Positions 35,202 to 46,474 of a DNA stretch of 64,000 nucleotides are shown here, piece after piece (position 1 is the stretch's first letter; every line of letters starts with the position of its first letter). The stretch comes from JALHSW01 sp963720675 (GTDB lineage: Bacteria > Actinomycetota > Acidimicrobiia > IMCC26256 > PALSA-555). The stretch spans positions 1,426,001 to 1,490,000 of the forward strand of contig CAVRGH010000010.1 of NCBI GenBank assembly GCA_963720675.1, in the 5' to 3' direction. The position numbers and the translations under genes were made by a program. The notes under the pieces are model-generated. The model was not told the origin of the DNA and did no database searches. It saw only the letters and a list, made by a program, of their open reading frames with translations.

Positions 35202-35294
35202 GCCACTGCTTCGCAGCGCCGGTCCCTCCCCCAGCGCTCTGCTCGGACCCCGTCGTCGTCGTCACGGCGCGACCCGCAGGCCGACGGACTGGAG

Positions 35295-36482
35295 CTAGAG
35301 GTAGTTGGCGGGGTCGACGGGGTTGCCGCTGAGGCGGACCTCGAAGTGGAGGTGGGGGCCCGTTGCGAGGCCGGTGCTGCCGACGTAGCCGATGATGTCG
35401 CCGGCTTCGACGTGCTGGCCGACGCTCACGGCGATGCGCGACTGGTGGGCGTAGAGCGTGGCCATGAACCCACCGTGGTCGATGATGACGGCGTTGCCGT
35501 AGCCGCCCTGCGATCCCGCGATGACGACGTTGCCCGCGCGGCACGCGTGGATCGGAGTCCCGGTCCCCGCCGAGAAGTCGGCTCCGGTGTGCATGCGCGT
35601 GTAGTGGAGGATCGGGTGGTACCGGGGACCGAAGCCACTGACGATCGCACCGGGCACCGGTCGCGCCTGGCACGGGCCCGAGCTGCCGGGAGTGGCGCCG
35701 ACGAGGCGGAGCCGCGCCGAGATGCTGTCCGACGCCGCCTGGAGTGAGGCGAGCTCTTCCTCGAAGTCGGCCTTCTGGGACTGGATGCCGTCGATCGCGC
35801 TCTGCTCGGCGGCTTCCTGCTGCGCGGCCTGCGCTCGTGCCGGCTCGATCTCGGCGCGGAGCCCGGCAACCTGGTCGCGGATCGCCTGCGCGTCGGCAGC
35901 GGCCTGGTCGGCCTTGGCCTTCTCGGCCGAGAGCTTCTGCTTCTGGTCCTCGAGCTGCGCACGCAGCGCGGCGACACGGTCGACGATGGATTGACGCTTG
36001 GCCGAGACCTGGTCGAGGTACTTGTTCTGCTTGACCATCGTGTCCGGCCGGGAGGCCAGCACGAGGTCGAACGTCTCACCCCGCCGAGCAGAGCGGTAGA
36101 GCGAGGCCGCGGACTTCTGGAACTCGAGCTTCGCGGCGTCCAGCTTGGCCTGCGTCTTGGTGACCTCGGCCTGGAGGGCGGTGAAGACGGCGTTCAGCCG
36201 GAAAGCCTCGGCCTCGAGCGGAGCAAGCTTCGCCTGCGCCGAGCTCACCTGGGCGTCGAGGTCGGCGACCTTGGCATCGATTGCCGACTTCGCGTTCTGG
36301 ATGTTCTGGAGGTTGGCGAGCGCCGCGGCTTCCTGCGCGGACGCCTCGCCGATCTGCTCCTGCAGCTCCTGCTTCCGGTCGCCACCGGGCGCGCCCGACG
36401 CCGAGCCGGTCGGGACGACACCGACCGCGACGACCGCCACGAGGGCGGCGCCGAGCGCGAGGAGGCGGGATCGGGATCGCAT
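35295..36482 (-). CDS. coiled-coil LytM/M23 peptidase, likely FtsEX-dependent cell-wall hydrolase (EnvC/RipC-like)
   Basis: The protein has 395 residues with an N-terminal signal sequence (SRLLALGAALVAVVAVGVV), a long charged coiled coil (about residues 40-260) and an M23/LytM domain (about 285-395). Zinc residues are intact: H and D in RMHTGADFSAG and the HLHFE motif in GPHLHFEV. The architecture is that of EnvC and CwlO-type proteins, which FtsEX recruits or activates at the division site, and this gene is next to ftsX, 219 bases away. I chose the ATG at 36482; earlier in-frame codons look non-coding. A plausible -35 TTGCTG and -10 TAGCCT pair lies just before the start, so it may have its own promoter. 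Confidence 0.9.
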   Translation of the reverse strand: MRSRSRLLALGAALVAVVAVGVVPTGSASGAPGGDRKQELQEQIGEASAQEAAALANLQNIQNAKSAIDAKVADLDAQVSSAQAKLAPLEAEAFRLNAVFTALQAEVTKTQAKLDAAKLEFQKSAASLYRSARRGETFDLVLASRPDTMVKQNKYLDQVSAKRQSIVDRVAALRAQLEDQKQKLSAEKAKADQAAADAQAIRDQVAGLRAEIEPARAQAAQQEAAEQSAIDGIQSQKADFEEELASLQAASDSISARLRLVGATPGSSGPCQARPVPGAIVSGFGPRYHPILHYTRMHTGADFSAGTGTPIHACRAGNVVIAGSQGGYGNAVIIDHGGFMATLYAHQSRIAVSVGQHVEAGDIIGYVGSTGLATGPHLHFEVRLSGNPVDPANYL

Positions 36483-36618
36483 GGGACCTTCCAGGCTAGA
36501 CAACACGACCCACACCAGCAACAGCCGTGTCGGGCGAGCCGGATACCTGTGGAAAACGGTGGTCGGGGACCCGGATTGCACCGCCCGTCACGGCGATCGA
36601 CCCGCCCTCAGGGCGATC

Positions 36619-36660
36619 TCGTGAGCGAATTGGGCGCCCTGGGGCGCGGATCGCTCACGA
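36619..36660. terminator. second hairpin downstream of ftsX
   Basis: TCGTGAGCGA (36619-36628) pairs perfectly with TCGCTCACGA (36651-36660) over a GC-rich 22-base loop. It lies just past the ftsX terminator, in the direction of ftsX transcription. Confidence 0.5.
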
Positions 36661-36698
36661 AAAGGCCCGAAACAGGCCGGATCGCGCCGTTTCGGGCC
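36661..36698 (-). terminator. intrinsic terminator after ftsX
   Basis: On the minus strand GGCCCGAAAC pairs perfectly with GTTTCGGGCC (36664-36698 on the map), followed directly by TTTT. It begins four bases after the ftsX stop. This is the most textbook-like Rho-independent terminator in the window, and it separates ftsEX from the LytM gene. Confidence 0.8.
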
Positions 36699-36701
36699 GG
36701 A

Positions 36702-37586
36702 TCAGACCTTGAGGAATCGCCGGAGGCCGATCATCGAGCCGATCAGGCCGATGATCACCCCGAGCAGGAGCACCAGGAGCGAGACGCGTACGGCATCCGC
36801 GCTCGTGACGAAGAACTCCCGGAAGAAGCCCGTCGGGCTGTCGAACCAGCTGTCGAAGCCGATCTTGAGCGCGACGACCACCCCGACGGCGAGCCCCGCC
36901 CCGATCAGCCCCTGGACCAGGCCCTCGGCCATGAACGGGACGCGCACGAACCAGTTCGACGCGCCGACGAGCTTCATGACCTCGATCTCGCGCCTGCGGG
37001 CGAACGTCGCGAGCCGGATCGTGTTCACGATCAGGAAGAGCGACGAGACGAGCAGGATCACCGAGAGCCCGATGAAGATGATCTTGGCGGTATTGGTCGC
37101 GTCGAGCAGGCCCCGGAGGGCTTCCTCAGGCGTGGCGACGTCGTCGACCCCGGGTTGCGCGTCGAAGGCGCGCTGGACCGTGGTCGTCTTCTCCGCGGTG
37201 ATGGGCACGACGCGGAACGACGTGGGCAGGGCTTCCGCGGTGATGTTCTTCACGAGATCGGGATCCTTGCGGAAGATCCGCTTGAACTCCTCGAGCGCGG
37301 CCTGCTTGTCGAAGAACTTGAACGACTTCACGTTCGCGTCGTTCTCGAGCGCCGCGCGGACGTCGTCGATCTGCTGCTTCGTGGCGTCGACGTTCATGAA
37401 GACCTCGAGGCGCACGCCACCCTTGATGCGCTCGGTCCCGTGGCCCACCCAGCTCGAGAGCATCAGGATGCCACCGAAGAGCGCGAGCGAGACCGCCACC
37501 GTCAGCACACCTGCGATCGTCATCAGCAAGTTGCGACGGAGCGAGACCATGGTCTCGCGCGCGAAGTAACCGATCCGGGTCAGCAC
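36702..37586 (-). CDS. ftsX: cell division protein FtsX
   Basis: The protein has 294 residues. There are four membrane segments: MTIAGVLTVAVSLALFGGIL (residues about 22-41), IIFIGLSVILLVSSLFLIV, GLIGAGLAVGVVVAL and VSLLVLLLGVIIGLIGSMIG. A large extracytoplasmic loop lies between the first two, the part that contacts cell-wall hydrolase partners. The GTG start at 37586 is five bases after the ftsE stop. FtsX and FtsE form an ABC-like complex that couples division to peptidoglycan cleavage. A terminator follows. Confidence 0.95.
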   Translation of the reverse strand: MLTRIGYFARETMVSLRRNLLMTIAGVLTVAVSLALFGGILMLSSWVGHGTERIKGGVRLEVFMNVDATKQQIDDVRAALENDANVKSFKFFDKQAALEEFKRIFRKDPDLVKNITAEALPTSFRVVPITAEKTTTVQRAFDAQPGVDDVATPEEALRGLLDATNTAKIIFIGLSVILLVSSLFLIVNTIRLATFARRREIEVMKLVGASNWFVRVPFMAEGLVQGLIGAGLAVGVVVALKIGFDSWFDSPTGFFREFFVTSADAVRVSLLVLLLGVIIGLIGSMIGLRRFLKV

Positions 37587-37591
37587 GCTCG

Positions 37592-38281
37592 TCAGCCCCC
37601 GGTCGCGCCGTAGAGGCCACGCGCTTCATCGCGCACGACAGAACCACGGCTGAGCTCGATCACCCGACGACGCATCGCATCGACGATCCGCCCGTCGTGG
37701 GTAGCCATGCAGACGGTGGTCCCCGTCCGGTTGATCCGGTCGAGGATGCGCATGATGCCAACGGTCGTGGCCGGGTCGAGGTTCCCGGTCGGCTCGTCGG
37801 CGAGCAGGATCAGCGGACGGTTCACGAACGCCCGGGCAATCGAGACGCGCTGCTGCTCACCACCCGAGAGCTCCGTCGGGAAGCGGCCGGCCTTCTTGGC
37901 GAGGCCCACGAGGTCGAGCACCTGCGGGACCTGGGTCCGGATGACGTGCCGCGGTCGACCGATGACCTCCATCGCGAAGGCGACGTTCTCGTAGACCGTC
38001 TTGGTCGGGAGCAGCTTGAAGTCCTGGAAGATCGTCCCGATGTTGCGGCGCAGCTGGGGGACCTTCCAGTGCGACAGGCGCGAGATGTCGCGCCCCGCGA
38101 CGACGATGCGGCCGTCGGTGGGAGTCTCTTCGCGGAGCAGCAGCTTCAGGAAGGTGGACTTCCCGGAGCCCGACGGGCCGACCAGGAAGACGAACTCGCC
38201 CTTCTGGACGTCGACGCTCACCTCGCGCAGGGCCGCGATGTTTCCCTTGTAGATCTTGTCGACGTTCTCGAACTTCAGCAT
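37592..38281 (-). CDS. ftsE: cell division ATP-binding protein FtsE
   Basis: The protein has 229 residues. It has Walker A GPSGSGKST (about residue 36), Q-loop FQDFKLL, signature LSGGEQQR, Walker B ILLADEPTGNLD and the H-loop ATHD. The ATG at 38281 begins MLKFENVDKIYKGNIAALRE, as in other FtsE proteins; I see no Shine-Dalgarno sequence ahead of it. It provides the ATPase of the FtsEX complex in the inner face of the membrane. The prfB stop lies 97 bases upstream. Confidence 0.96.
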   Translation of the reverse strand: MLKFENVDKIYKGNIAALREVSVDVQKGEFVFLVGPSGSGKSTFLKLLLREETPTDGRIVVAGRDISRLSHWKVPQLRRNIGTIFQDFKLLPTKTVYENVAFAMEVIGRPRHVIRTQVPQVLDLVGLAKKAGRFPTELSGGEQQRVSIARAFVNRPLILLADEPTGNLDPATTVGIMRILDRINRTGTTVCMATHDGRIVDAMRRRVIELSRGSVVRDEARGLYGATGG

Positions 38282-38378
38282 AAGAAGGGGACGGCACTCT
38301 GGGGGCGGGGGGCCGAGAGCCACGGTACCAGCCGGGTTGCTCGATCCTGGGACACCCGGAACGCGATTCAGGTGGTGC

Positions 38379-39482
38379 TCAGGCGCCTTCTCGGCGTCGC
38401 CACTGCAGCCATGCCTCGATGAACTCGTCGAGATCACCGTCGAGGATGGCGTCGACGTTGCCGCTCTCGTGGCGGGTCCGCTCGTCCTTCACCAACCGGT
38501 ACGGCGCGAGCGTGTAGCTGCGGATCTGGCTCCCGAACGCGACTTCGCGCTTGTCGCCGGAGATCTGCGCGAGCTCGGCCGCTCGCTCCTGCCGCTGCAT
38601 CTCGGCGAGGCGCGCCGCGAGGATCTGCATCGCGTGCGCCTTGTTCTGAGTCTGCGACCGTTCGTTCTGGCACGACACGACGACACCGGTCGGGAGGTGG
38701 GTGATCCGGACCGCGGAGTCGGTGACGTTCACGTGCTGCCCGCCGGCGCCGGACGACCGGTAGGTGTCGATGCGCAGGTCGGTGGGGTCGATCTCGGGGA
38801 GCTCTTCCTCCTCGAGTGCGGGCACGCAGTCGAGGGACGCGAAGGCGGTCTGGCGACGGGCGTTCGCGTCGAACGGGGAGATGCGGATCAGCCGGTGCAC
38901 ACCACGCTCGCCGGAGAGCATCCCGTAGGCGTAGCGGCCTTTCACGGTGAAGGTCGCCGAGGTCAGGCCCGCCTCGGTCCCCGGTTGGGTCTCGATGAGG
39001 TCGACATCGAAGCCCCGTCGCTCCGCCCAGCGCGTGAACATGCGCAGGAGCATCTCGGTCCAGTCCTGGGCGTCGGTGCCTCCGGCGCCGGAGTGGACCT
39101 CGCAGATCGCGTCGCGCTCGTCGTGCTCCCCGGTGAACAGCGCACGCAGCTCCAGGTGATCGAGCTCGTCGCGCAGGGCCACGATGCCCGCTTCCACCTC
39201 GTCCTCGACCGAGTCGTCACCCTCTTCACGACCCAGCTGGTGAAGCGTCTCGACGTCGGAGAGCCGTTCCTCGAGGCCTTCGACGAGCTCGAGGTCTTCG
39301 CGCAGGCGGGCCATCTCGGTGGAGAGCCGACGGGCACGGTCCTGGTCGTCCCAGAAGTCGGGCTTCCCGGTCTCCGCCTCGAGCTCGTCGAGCTTGGCCC
39401 GCGCCTCGTCGACGTGGAGGTAGGAGCGCGCCTCGGCGACGCGTCGCGCCAGCGCGCTCAGATCGTCGGAGAAGTCACGCAT
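38379..39482 (-). CDS. prfB: peptide chain release factor 2
   Basis: The protein has 367 residues. The anticodon-like tripeptide SPF is present (RISPFDANARR), giving UGA/UAA recognition, and the catalytic GGQ is in SSGAGGQHVNVT. The gene is in one frame from the ATG at 39482, so the programmed +1 frameshift known from Escherichia coli prfB is absent. It lies 33 bases after secA and upstream of ftsE, the usual actinobacterial order. The frame is intact, in contrast to the neighbouring secA. Confidence 0.96.
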   Translation of the reverse strand: MRDFSDDLSALARRVAEARSYLHVDEARAKLDELEAETGKPDFWDDQDRARRLSTEMARLREDLELVEGLEERLSDVETLHQLGREEGDDSVEDEVEAGIVALRDELDHLELRALFTGEHDERDAICEVHSGAGGTDAQDWTEMLLRMFTRWAERRGFDVDLIETQPGTEAGLTSATFTVKGRYAYGMLSGERGVHRLIRISPFDANARRQTAFASLDCVPALEEEELPEIDPTDLRIDTYRSSGAGGQHVNVTDSAVRITHLPTGVVVSCQNERSQTQNKAHAMQILAARLAEMQRQERAAELAQISGDKREVAFGSQIRSYTLAPYRLVKDERTRHESGNVDAILDGDLDEFIEAWLQWRRREGA

Positions 39483-39515
39483 GCAGCGCTGCTGGGCCTC
39501 GGGATCCGCGTCGCT

Positions 39516-42288
<2,773 letters not shown>

Positions 42289-42398
42289 GACGAGAACCGA
42301 TCCTACCGGCGAGGTGGCGAGCCGAGGACCTCGCCCCATGGCGGCCTCGCGGCGCGGCGCGCAGCGGTCTCGGCGCGTCCGTCTGCCAGCATGAACCG

Positions 42399-43931
42399 GT
42401 GACGGCGGAAGCCCCGGCCCGGCAGACGGCCAACCGCGCGTCCGGTGCGCTCGAACAGGCCGGCCGCAAGGCCGCCGCCCGCTGCCGCGCCGTCCACCCC
42501 GCGGCGTGGGCGCTGACCGCGGCGATCGCCCTGTGGATCCTGACGTTCTCCGTGCTCGTGGTGCAGCGCCAGAACCGATTCTGGTCGGTCGACTTCGACA
42601 TGGGGATCTACGACCAGGCCGTCTGGCTGCTGGCCCACGGGAGACAGTTCATCACGGTGCGCGGCCTGCCCGTCTTCGGGCACCACGGCACGTTCTCGCT
42701 GCTGCTCTTCGCCCCCGCAGTGTGGCTCGGTGCCGGTGCGAACTTCCTCAACGTCTTCCAGGTCGTCGCGCTCGCACTCGCCGCGGTGCCCGTCTACCTC
42801 CTCGCCCGCGAGCGCGCCCTCAACCCCTGGGCCGGGGCCGCGCTCGGCGCCGCCGTGCTCCTGCACCCCGCGCTCCAGTTCCTGTCCTGGGAGCTGTTCC
42901 ACCCGGAGACGATCGCGCTCACCCCGCTGCTCGCCGCCTACCTGTGCTCGGTGCGGCGGTCATGGCGCTGGTTCGCGTTCTGGATCGTGCTCGCGATCTC
43001 GTGCAAGGAGGACATCGCGCTCGCGGTGATCGTCATCGGACTCGTCATCGCACTGCGGCCGAGCCGACGCCCGGGCGAGCTCCGGATCGGCCTGTTCACG
43101 GTGGGTGCGGCTGCGCTGTGGTTCGTGCTCGTGACCCAGGTGATGCTCCCGCTCGTGTCGGGCCATCCCGCCCACTACGAGGGCCTGTACCAGGGAGTCG
43201 GCGGATCCCCCGGCGGCATCGTCGAGACGGCGTTCCGGGATCCCGGGAACATCACCGGGCGGCTCACGTCGTCCGAGAGCGGCGACTTCGCGTGGCGGTT
43301 GCTGGCCCCGTTCGGGCTCACCGGGCTGCTCTCCCCCGGCGTGCTCCTGATCGGTGCGCCCCAGTTCGTGCTCGACGTCCTGAGCGACGCGTCCTGGACG
43401 CGCCAGATCACCTACCACTACGCCGCGCTCCCGCTCCTGGGTGTGACCGTGGCGATGGTCGAGGGCGTCGCGTGGCTCGTGCGGCGCATCGGCGGGATCG
43501 CCCGCTGGCTGCTCCCGACGCTCGTGCTCGCCTGCGCACTGGCGACGACGATCGCCTGGGGGCCGTCACCCATCGGCGCGGAGTACGACCAGGGCTGGTG
43601 GCCCCCGGCGACCGACAGTCGCCTCGACGCGAAGGAGGCCGCGGTCGCGGCGATCCCGGATGGCGCGTCGGTGAGCGCGGGCTACACGATCGTCCCGCAC
43701 CTCAGCGAGCGCGACGAGATCTACACGTTCCCGAACCCGTGGCGCGCGGCGAACTGGGGGTACCGCGACGAGGACACGCGCGACCCTCGGACGGTCGACT
43801 GGATCGCCGTCGACCGTCAGGCGGTCGGCCTGGAGGACAGGGCGTTGCTCGACTCGATCCTGGCGAACGGGAACTTCGAGGTCGTGTTCAATCGTGACGA
43901 CGTGCTCGTCGCGCATCGTGTGCGCGGGTGA
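42399..43931 (+). CDS. DUF2079 family polytopic membrane protein
   Basis: The protein has 510 residues. About ten hydrophobic segments occupy residues 40-390, starting at AWALTAAIALWILTFSVLVV. Family features are FWSVDFDMGIYDQAVWLLAHG, VFGHHGTFSLLLFAPAVWL and HPETIALTPLLAAYL with a nearby SCKEDIALAV. DUF2079 proteins resemble GT-C type glycosyltransferase membrane domains; the aspartate/glutamate pair in DFDMGIYD could be the catalytic loop, but this is inferred. The C-terminal ~110 residues are soluble. The GTG start at 42399 is divergent from secA. Its end overlaps the hpf gene on the other strand by 44 bases. Confidence 0.85.
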   Translation: MTAEAPARQTANRASGALEQAGRKAAARCRAVHPAAWALTAAIALWILTFSVLVVQRQNRFWSVDFDMGIYDQAVWLLAHGRQFITVRGLPVFGHHGTFSLLLFAPAVWLGAGANFLNVFQVVALALAAVPVYLLARERALNPWAGAALGAAVLLHPALQFLSWELFHPETIALTPLLAAYLCSVRRSWRWFAFWIVLAISCKEDIALAVIVIGLVIALRPSRRPGELRIGLFTVGAAALWFVLVTQVMLPLVSGHPAHYEGLYQGVGGSPGGIVETAFRDPGNITGRLTSSESGDFAWRLLAPFGLTGLLSPGVLLIGAPQFVLDVLSDASWTRQITYHYAALPLLGVTVAMVEGVAWLVRRIGGIARWLLPTLVLACALATTIAWGPSPIGAEYDQGWWPPATDSRLDAKEAAVAAIPDGASVSAGYTIVPHLSERDEIYTFPNPWRAANWGYRDEDTRDPRTVDWIAVDRQAVGLEDRALLDSILANGNFEVVFNRDDVLVAHRVRG

Positions 43932-44223
43932 CACGACGGTCCTTCCGTCGCTGCACCTGGTGACGGAGCTTGTCGACGACGAGATCGAGCGCGACCTCGG
44001 GCTTCGGGCCGCTCGCTCTTGCCGTCACCATCCCGCGTCGGAGATGCAGGATCACCGCGCAGCGCGTGTGGTCGGGGATGCGGGGGTTGCGCTGGTCGGC
44101 GAAGTCGACCTCGGCGCGCGCGCCGTCGTCGGCGATGCGATCGAGCCGCCCGAGCTTCCGCTTCGCCATCGCCCGGAGGCTCGGCGTGAGCTCGACGTGG
44201 TGACTCCGCACGATCACGTCCAT
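43888..44223 (-). CDS. hpf: ribosome hibernation promoting factor, short form
   Basis: The protein has 111 residues. It begins MDVIVRSHHVELTPSLRAMA and has KRKLGRLDRIADDGARAEVDF and LDLVVDKLRHQVQRRKDRR, the beta-alpha-beta fold of HPF/YfiA, ending in a short basic tail. The C-terminal dimerisation domain of long HPF is missing, so it is a short form. It binds the 30S decoding centre in stationary phase. GGGAGAG precedes the ATG at 44223. An hpf gene near secA is usual in actinobacteria. The last 44 bases overlap the DUF2079 gene antisense. Confidence 0.88.
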   Translation of the reverse strand: MDVIVRSHHVELTPSLRAMAKRKLGRLDRIADDGARAEVDFADQRNPRIPDHTRCAVILHLRRGMVTARASGPKPEVALDLVVDKLRHQVQRRKDRRVTRAHDARRARRHD

Positions 44224-44284
44224 GCGTGCTCTCCCACTCTCGGCAGCGCTCTTGCGCGGAGTGTAGGACCGCCACGGGCACCCG

Positions 44285-44881
44285 TCAGGGGGGTGCCGGC
44301 GTGCGGGCCGCGGTCAGCGCCGACACCTCGTCGACGCCGGCGGTTCGCAGCGCCCGGGCGGCGGCGGCGAGCGTCGCACCGGTCGTGGCGACGTCGTCGA
44401 CCAGGAGCACCGATGCCGGGATCCGTCCCCGGGCCCGGAAGACGGGGCCGACCCGGCGGGCGGCCGCGGAGAGACCGGTCTGCGGGGGCCCGGGCCGCCG
44501 CACGAGCAGGCGGCGGGCCGGCCGGCCCAGACCGCGTGCGACATGGCGGCCCAGCAGCTCGGCGTGGTCGAAGCCCCGGGCCCGGCGCCGGTCGGGTGCC
44601 GTCGGCGCCCAGGTGACGATCTCCGGGAAGGGCGGCGCGACGAGCGGGACCATGGCCGCGGCCAGCCAGGCCGTCGCGGCATGGAGGCGGCGATACTTCA
44701 CCCGGGCGACGAGCTCACGGGCCACCCCTTCATAGGCGAACGGCGCGTCCCAGGCGTCGATGCCGACCGGCGGCGGCGCGGCGGGTGCGCTCCGCAACGT
44801 GGCGGCGCACGCCGGGCAGACCGGCTCCGCGGGACGGCCGCATCCCGGGCAGACGAGCGGGAGCAGCGCGGTGACGAACAT
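44285..44881 (-). CDS. ComF family phosphoribosyltransferase-like protein
   Basis: The protein has 198 residues. A zinc finger at the N-terminus (CPGCGRPAEPVCPAC, residues 12-26) is followed by a type I PRT fold with TWAPTAPDRRRARGFDHAEL, TGLSAAARRVGP and the PRPP-binding VLLVDDVATTGATLAAAAR. ComF proteins are linked to DNA uptake in competent bacteria but occur widely; the role here is unknown. The ATG at 44881 lies upstream of hpf in the same direction. Confidence 0.9.
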   Translation of the reverse strand: MFVTALLPLVCPGCGRPAEPVCPACAATLRSAPAAPPPVGIDAWDAPFAYEGVARELVARVKYRRLHAATAWLAAAMVPLVAPPFPEIVTWAPTAPDRRRARGFDHAELLGRHVARGLGRPARRLLVRRPGPPQTGLSAAARRVGPVFRARGRIPASVLLVDDVATTGATLAAAARALRTAGVDEVSALTAARTPAPP

Positions 44882-44900
44882 GCCCCGACCCTACGAACGG

Positions 44901-44930
44901 GGTGTGACGCTCACCCCGGGTGCTCACACC
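44901..44930. repeat. short inverted repeat between comF-like gene and ahcY
   Basis: GGTGTGA (44901-44907) and TCACACC (44924-44930) form a seven-pair stem with a GC-rich inner loop. Its role is unknown. Confidence 0.4.
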
Positions 44931-44942
44931 ACACCACCACCT

Positions 44943-44996
44943 GGGTTCTTGGCACGCTGGTACCGCGCGGAGCGCGTGTGAACGTGCCAAGAACCC
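44943..44996. terminator. 14-pair perfect inverted repeat after ahcY
   Basis: GGGTTCTTGGCACG (44943-44956) pairs exactly with CGTGCCAAGAACCC (44983-44996); the 26-base loop contains CGCGC and GCGCG that pair again. It lies 17 bases past the ahcY stop and probably ends that transcript, though there is no T-run. Confidence 0.6.
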
Positions 44997-45013
44997 GTCG
45001 GGTGGCGCCTCGC

Positions 45014-46474
45014 TCAGTACCGGTAGTGGTCGGACTTGTACGGACCGTCGACGGGGATGCCGAGGTACGACGCCTGGTCCTCGGTGAGCTTGGTGAGCTT
45101 CACGCCCAGCTTGTCGAGGTGCAGCCGGGCGACCTCCTCGTCGAGGTGCTTCGGCAGCGTGTACACCTTGCGCTCGTAGAAGTCCGGGTGCGTGAACAGC
45201 TCGACCTGGGCGATCACCTGGTTCGTGAAGCTGTTCGACATCACGAAGCTCGGGTGGCCGGTCGCGCAACCGAGGTTCAGGAGTCGACCTTCGGCGAGCA
45301 CGATCACCGAGTGGGCCTCGCTACCCGACGCCTCGGGGAACACCCACTCGTCGACCTGCGGCTTGATGTTCACGCGCTCGATGCCCTTGACCTGCGCGAG
45401 ACCGGCCATGTCGATCTCGTTGTCGAAGTGGCCGATGTTCCCGACGATCGCGTTGTGCTTCATCCGCGACATGTGGTCGGCCGTGATGATGTTCTTGTTG
45501 CCGGTCGTCGTCACGAACAGGTCCGCGGTGTCGACGACGTCTTCGAGCGTCGTGACCTCGTAGCCCTCCATCGCCGCCTGCAGCGCACAGATCGGGTCGA
45601 TCTCGGTGATCACGACGCGCGCGCCCTGACCCCGGAGCGACTGCGCGCAGCCCTTGCCGACGTCGCCGTAGCCGCAGACGACCGTGACCTTGCCCGCGAG
45701 CATGACGTCGGTCGCGCGGCAGATGCCGTCGACGAGGGAGTGTCGGCAGCCGTAGAGGTTGTCGAACTTCGACTTCGTGACCGAGTCGTTCACGTTGATC
45801 GCCGGGAAGAGCAGCGAGCCGGCCTCGTACATCTGGTACAGCCGGTGGACGCCGGTCGTGGTCTCCTCGGTGACACCCTGGATGCCCTCGGCGATCCGGT
45901 GCCAGACGCGGTCGTCCTCGGCGTGGATGCGCTTGAGCAAGCCGAGCACGACGGTCCACTCGTCGGAGTCGTCGGCCGTCGGCTCCGGCACCGAGCCGGT
46001 GCGCTCGTACTCGACGCCCTTGTGCACGACGAGCGTGGCGTCGCCACCGTCGTCGAGGATCATGTTGGGGCCGCCACCGTCGGGCCACCGGAGCGCCTGC
46101 TCGGTGCACCACCAGTACTCGTCGAGCGTCTCGCCCTTCCAGGCGAACACCGGGACGCCGGTCGCGGCGATGGCCGCGGCGGCGTGGTCCTGGGTGGAGA
46201 AGATGTTGCACGACACCCAGCGCACCTGGGCGCCGAGTGCGGTGAGCGTCTCGATCAGCACGGCCGTCTGCACGGTCATGTGGAGCGAGCCGGTGATGCG
46301 GGCGCCCTTGAGGGGCTGCGCGGCGGCGTGGCGCTCACGCATCGCCATCAGGCCCGGCATCTCGTGCTCGGCGAGCTCGATCTCCTTGCGACCGAAGTCG
46401 GCGAGCGTGAGGTCGGCGACCTTGAAGTCGGCCTTCCCGTCGGTACGGGTCGAAGGATCAGCGGTCTTGGTCAT
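45014..46474 (-). CDS. ahcY: S-adenosylhomocysteine hydrolase
   Basis: The protein has 486 residues. It cleaves S-adenosylhomocysteine to homocysteine and adenosine with bound NAD. Family elements are HMPGL-type segment HEMPGLMAMRERH, GSLHMTVQTAVLIETL, SCNIFSTQDHAAAAIA, the NAD loop CGYGDVGKGCAQSLRGQGA, TGNKNIITADHM and the C-terminal YLGIPVDGPYKSDHYRY. The ATG at 46474 has AGGAGTCC upstream. Codons further upstream are in frame but belong to a structured leader, not to the protein. Confidence 0.97.
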   Translation of the reverse strand: MTKTADPSTRTDGKADFKVADLTLADFGRKEIELAEHEMPGLMAMRERHAAAQPLKGARITGSLHMTVQTAVLIETLTALGAQVRWVSCNIFSTQDHAAAAIAATGVPVFAWKGETLDEYWWCTEQALRWPDGGGPNMILDDGGDATLVVHKGVEYERTGSVPEPTADDSDEWTVVLGLLKRIHAEDDRVWHRIAEGIQGVTEETTTGVHRLYQMYEAGSLLFPAINVNDSVTKSKFDNLYGCRHSLVDGICRATDVMLAGKVTVVCGYGDVGKGCAQSLRGQGARVVITEIDPICALQAAMEGYEVTTLEDVVDTADLFVTTTGNKNIITADHMSRMKHNAIVGNIGHFDNEIDMAGLAQVKGIERVNIKPQVDEWVFPEASGSEAHSVIVLAEGRLLNLGCATGHPSFVMSNSFTNQVIAQVELFTHPDFYERKVYTLPKHLDEEVARLHLDKLGVKLTKLTEDQASYLGIPVDGPYKSDHYRY

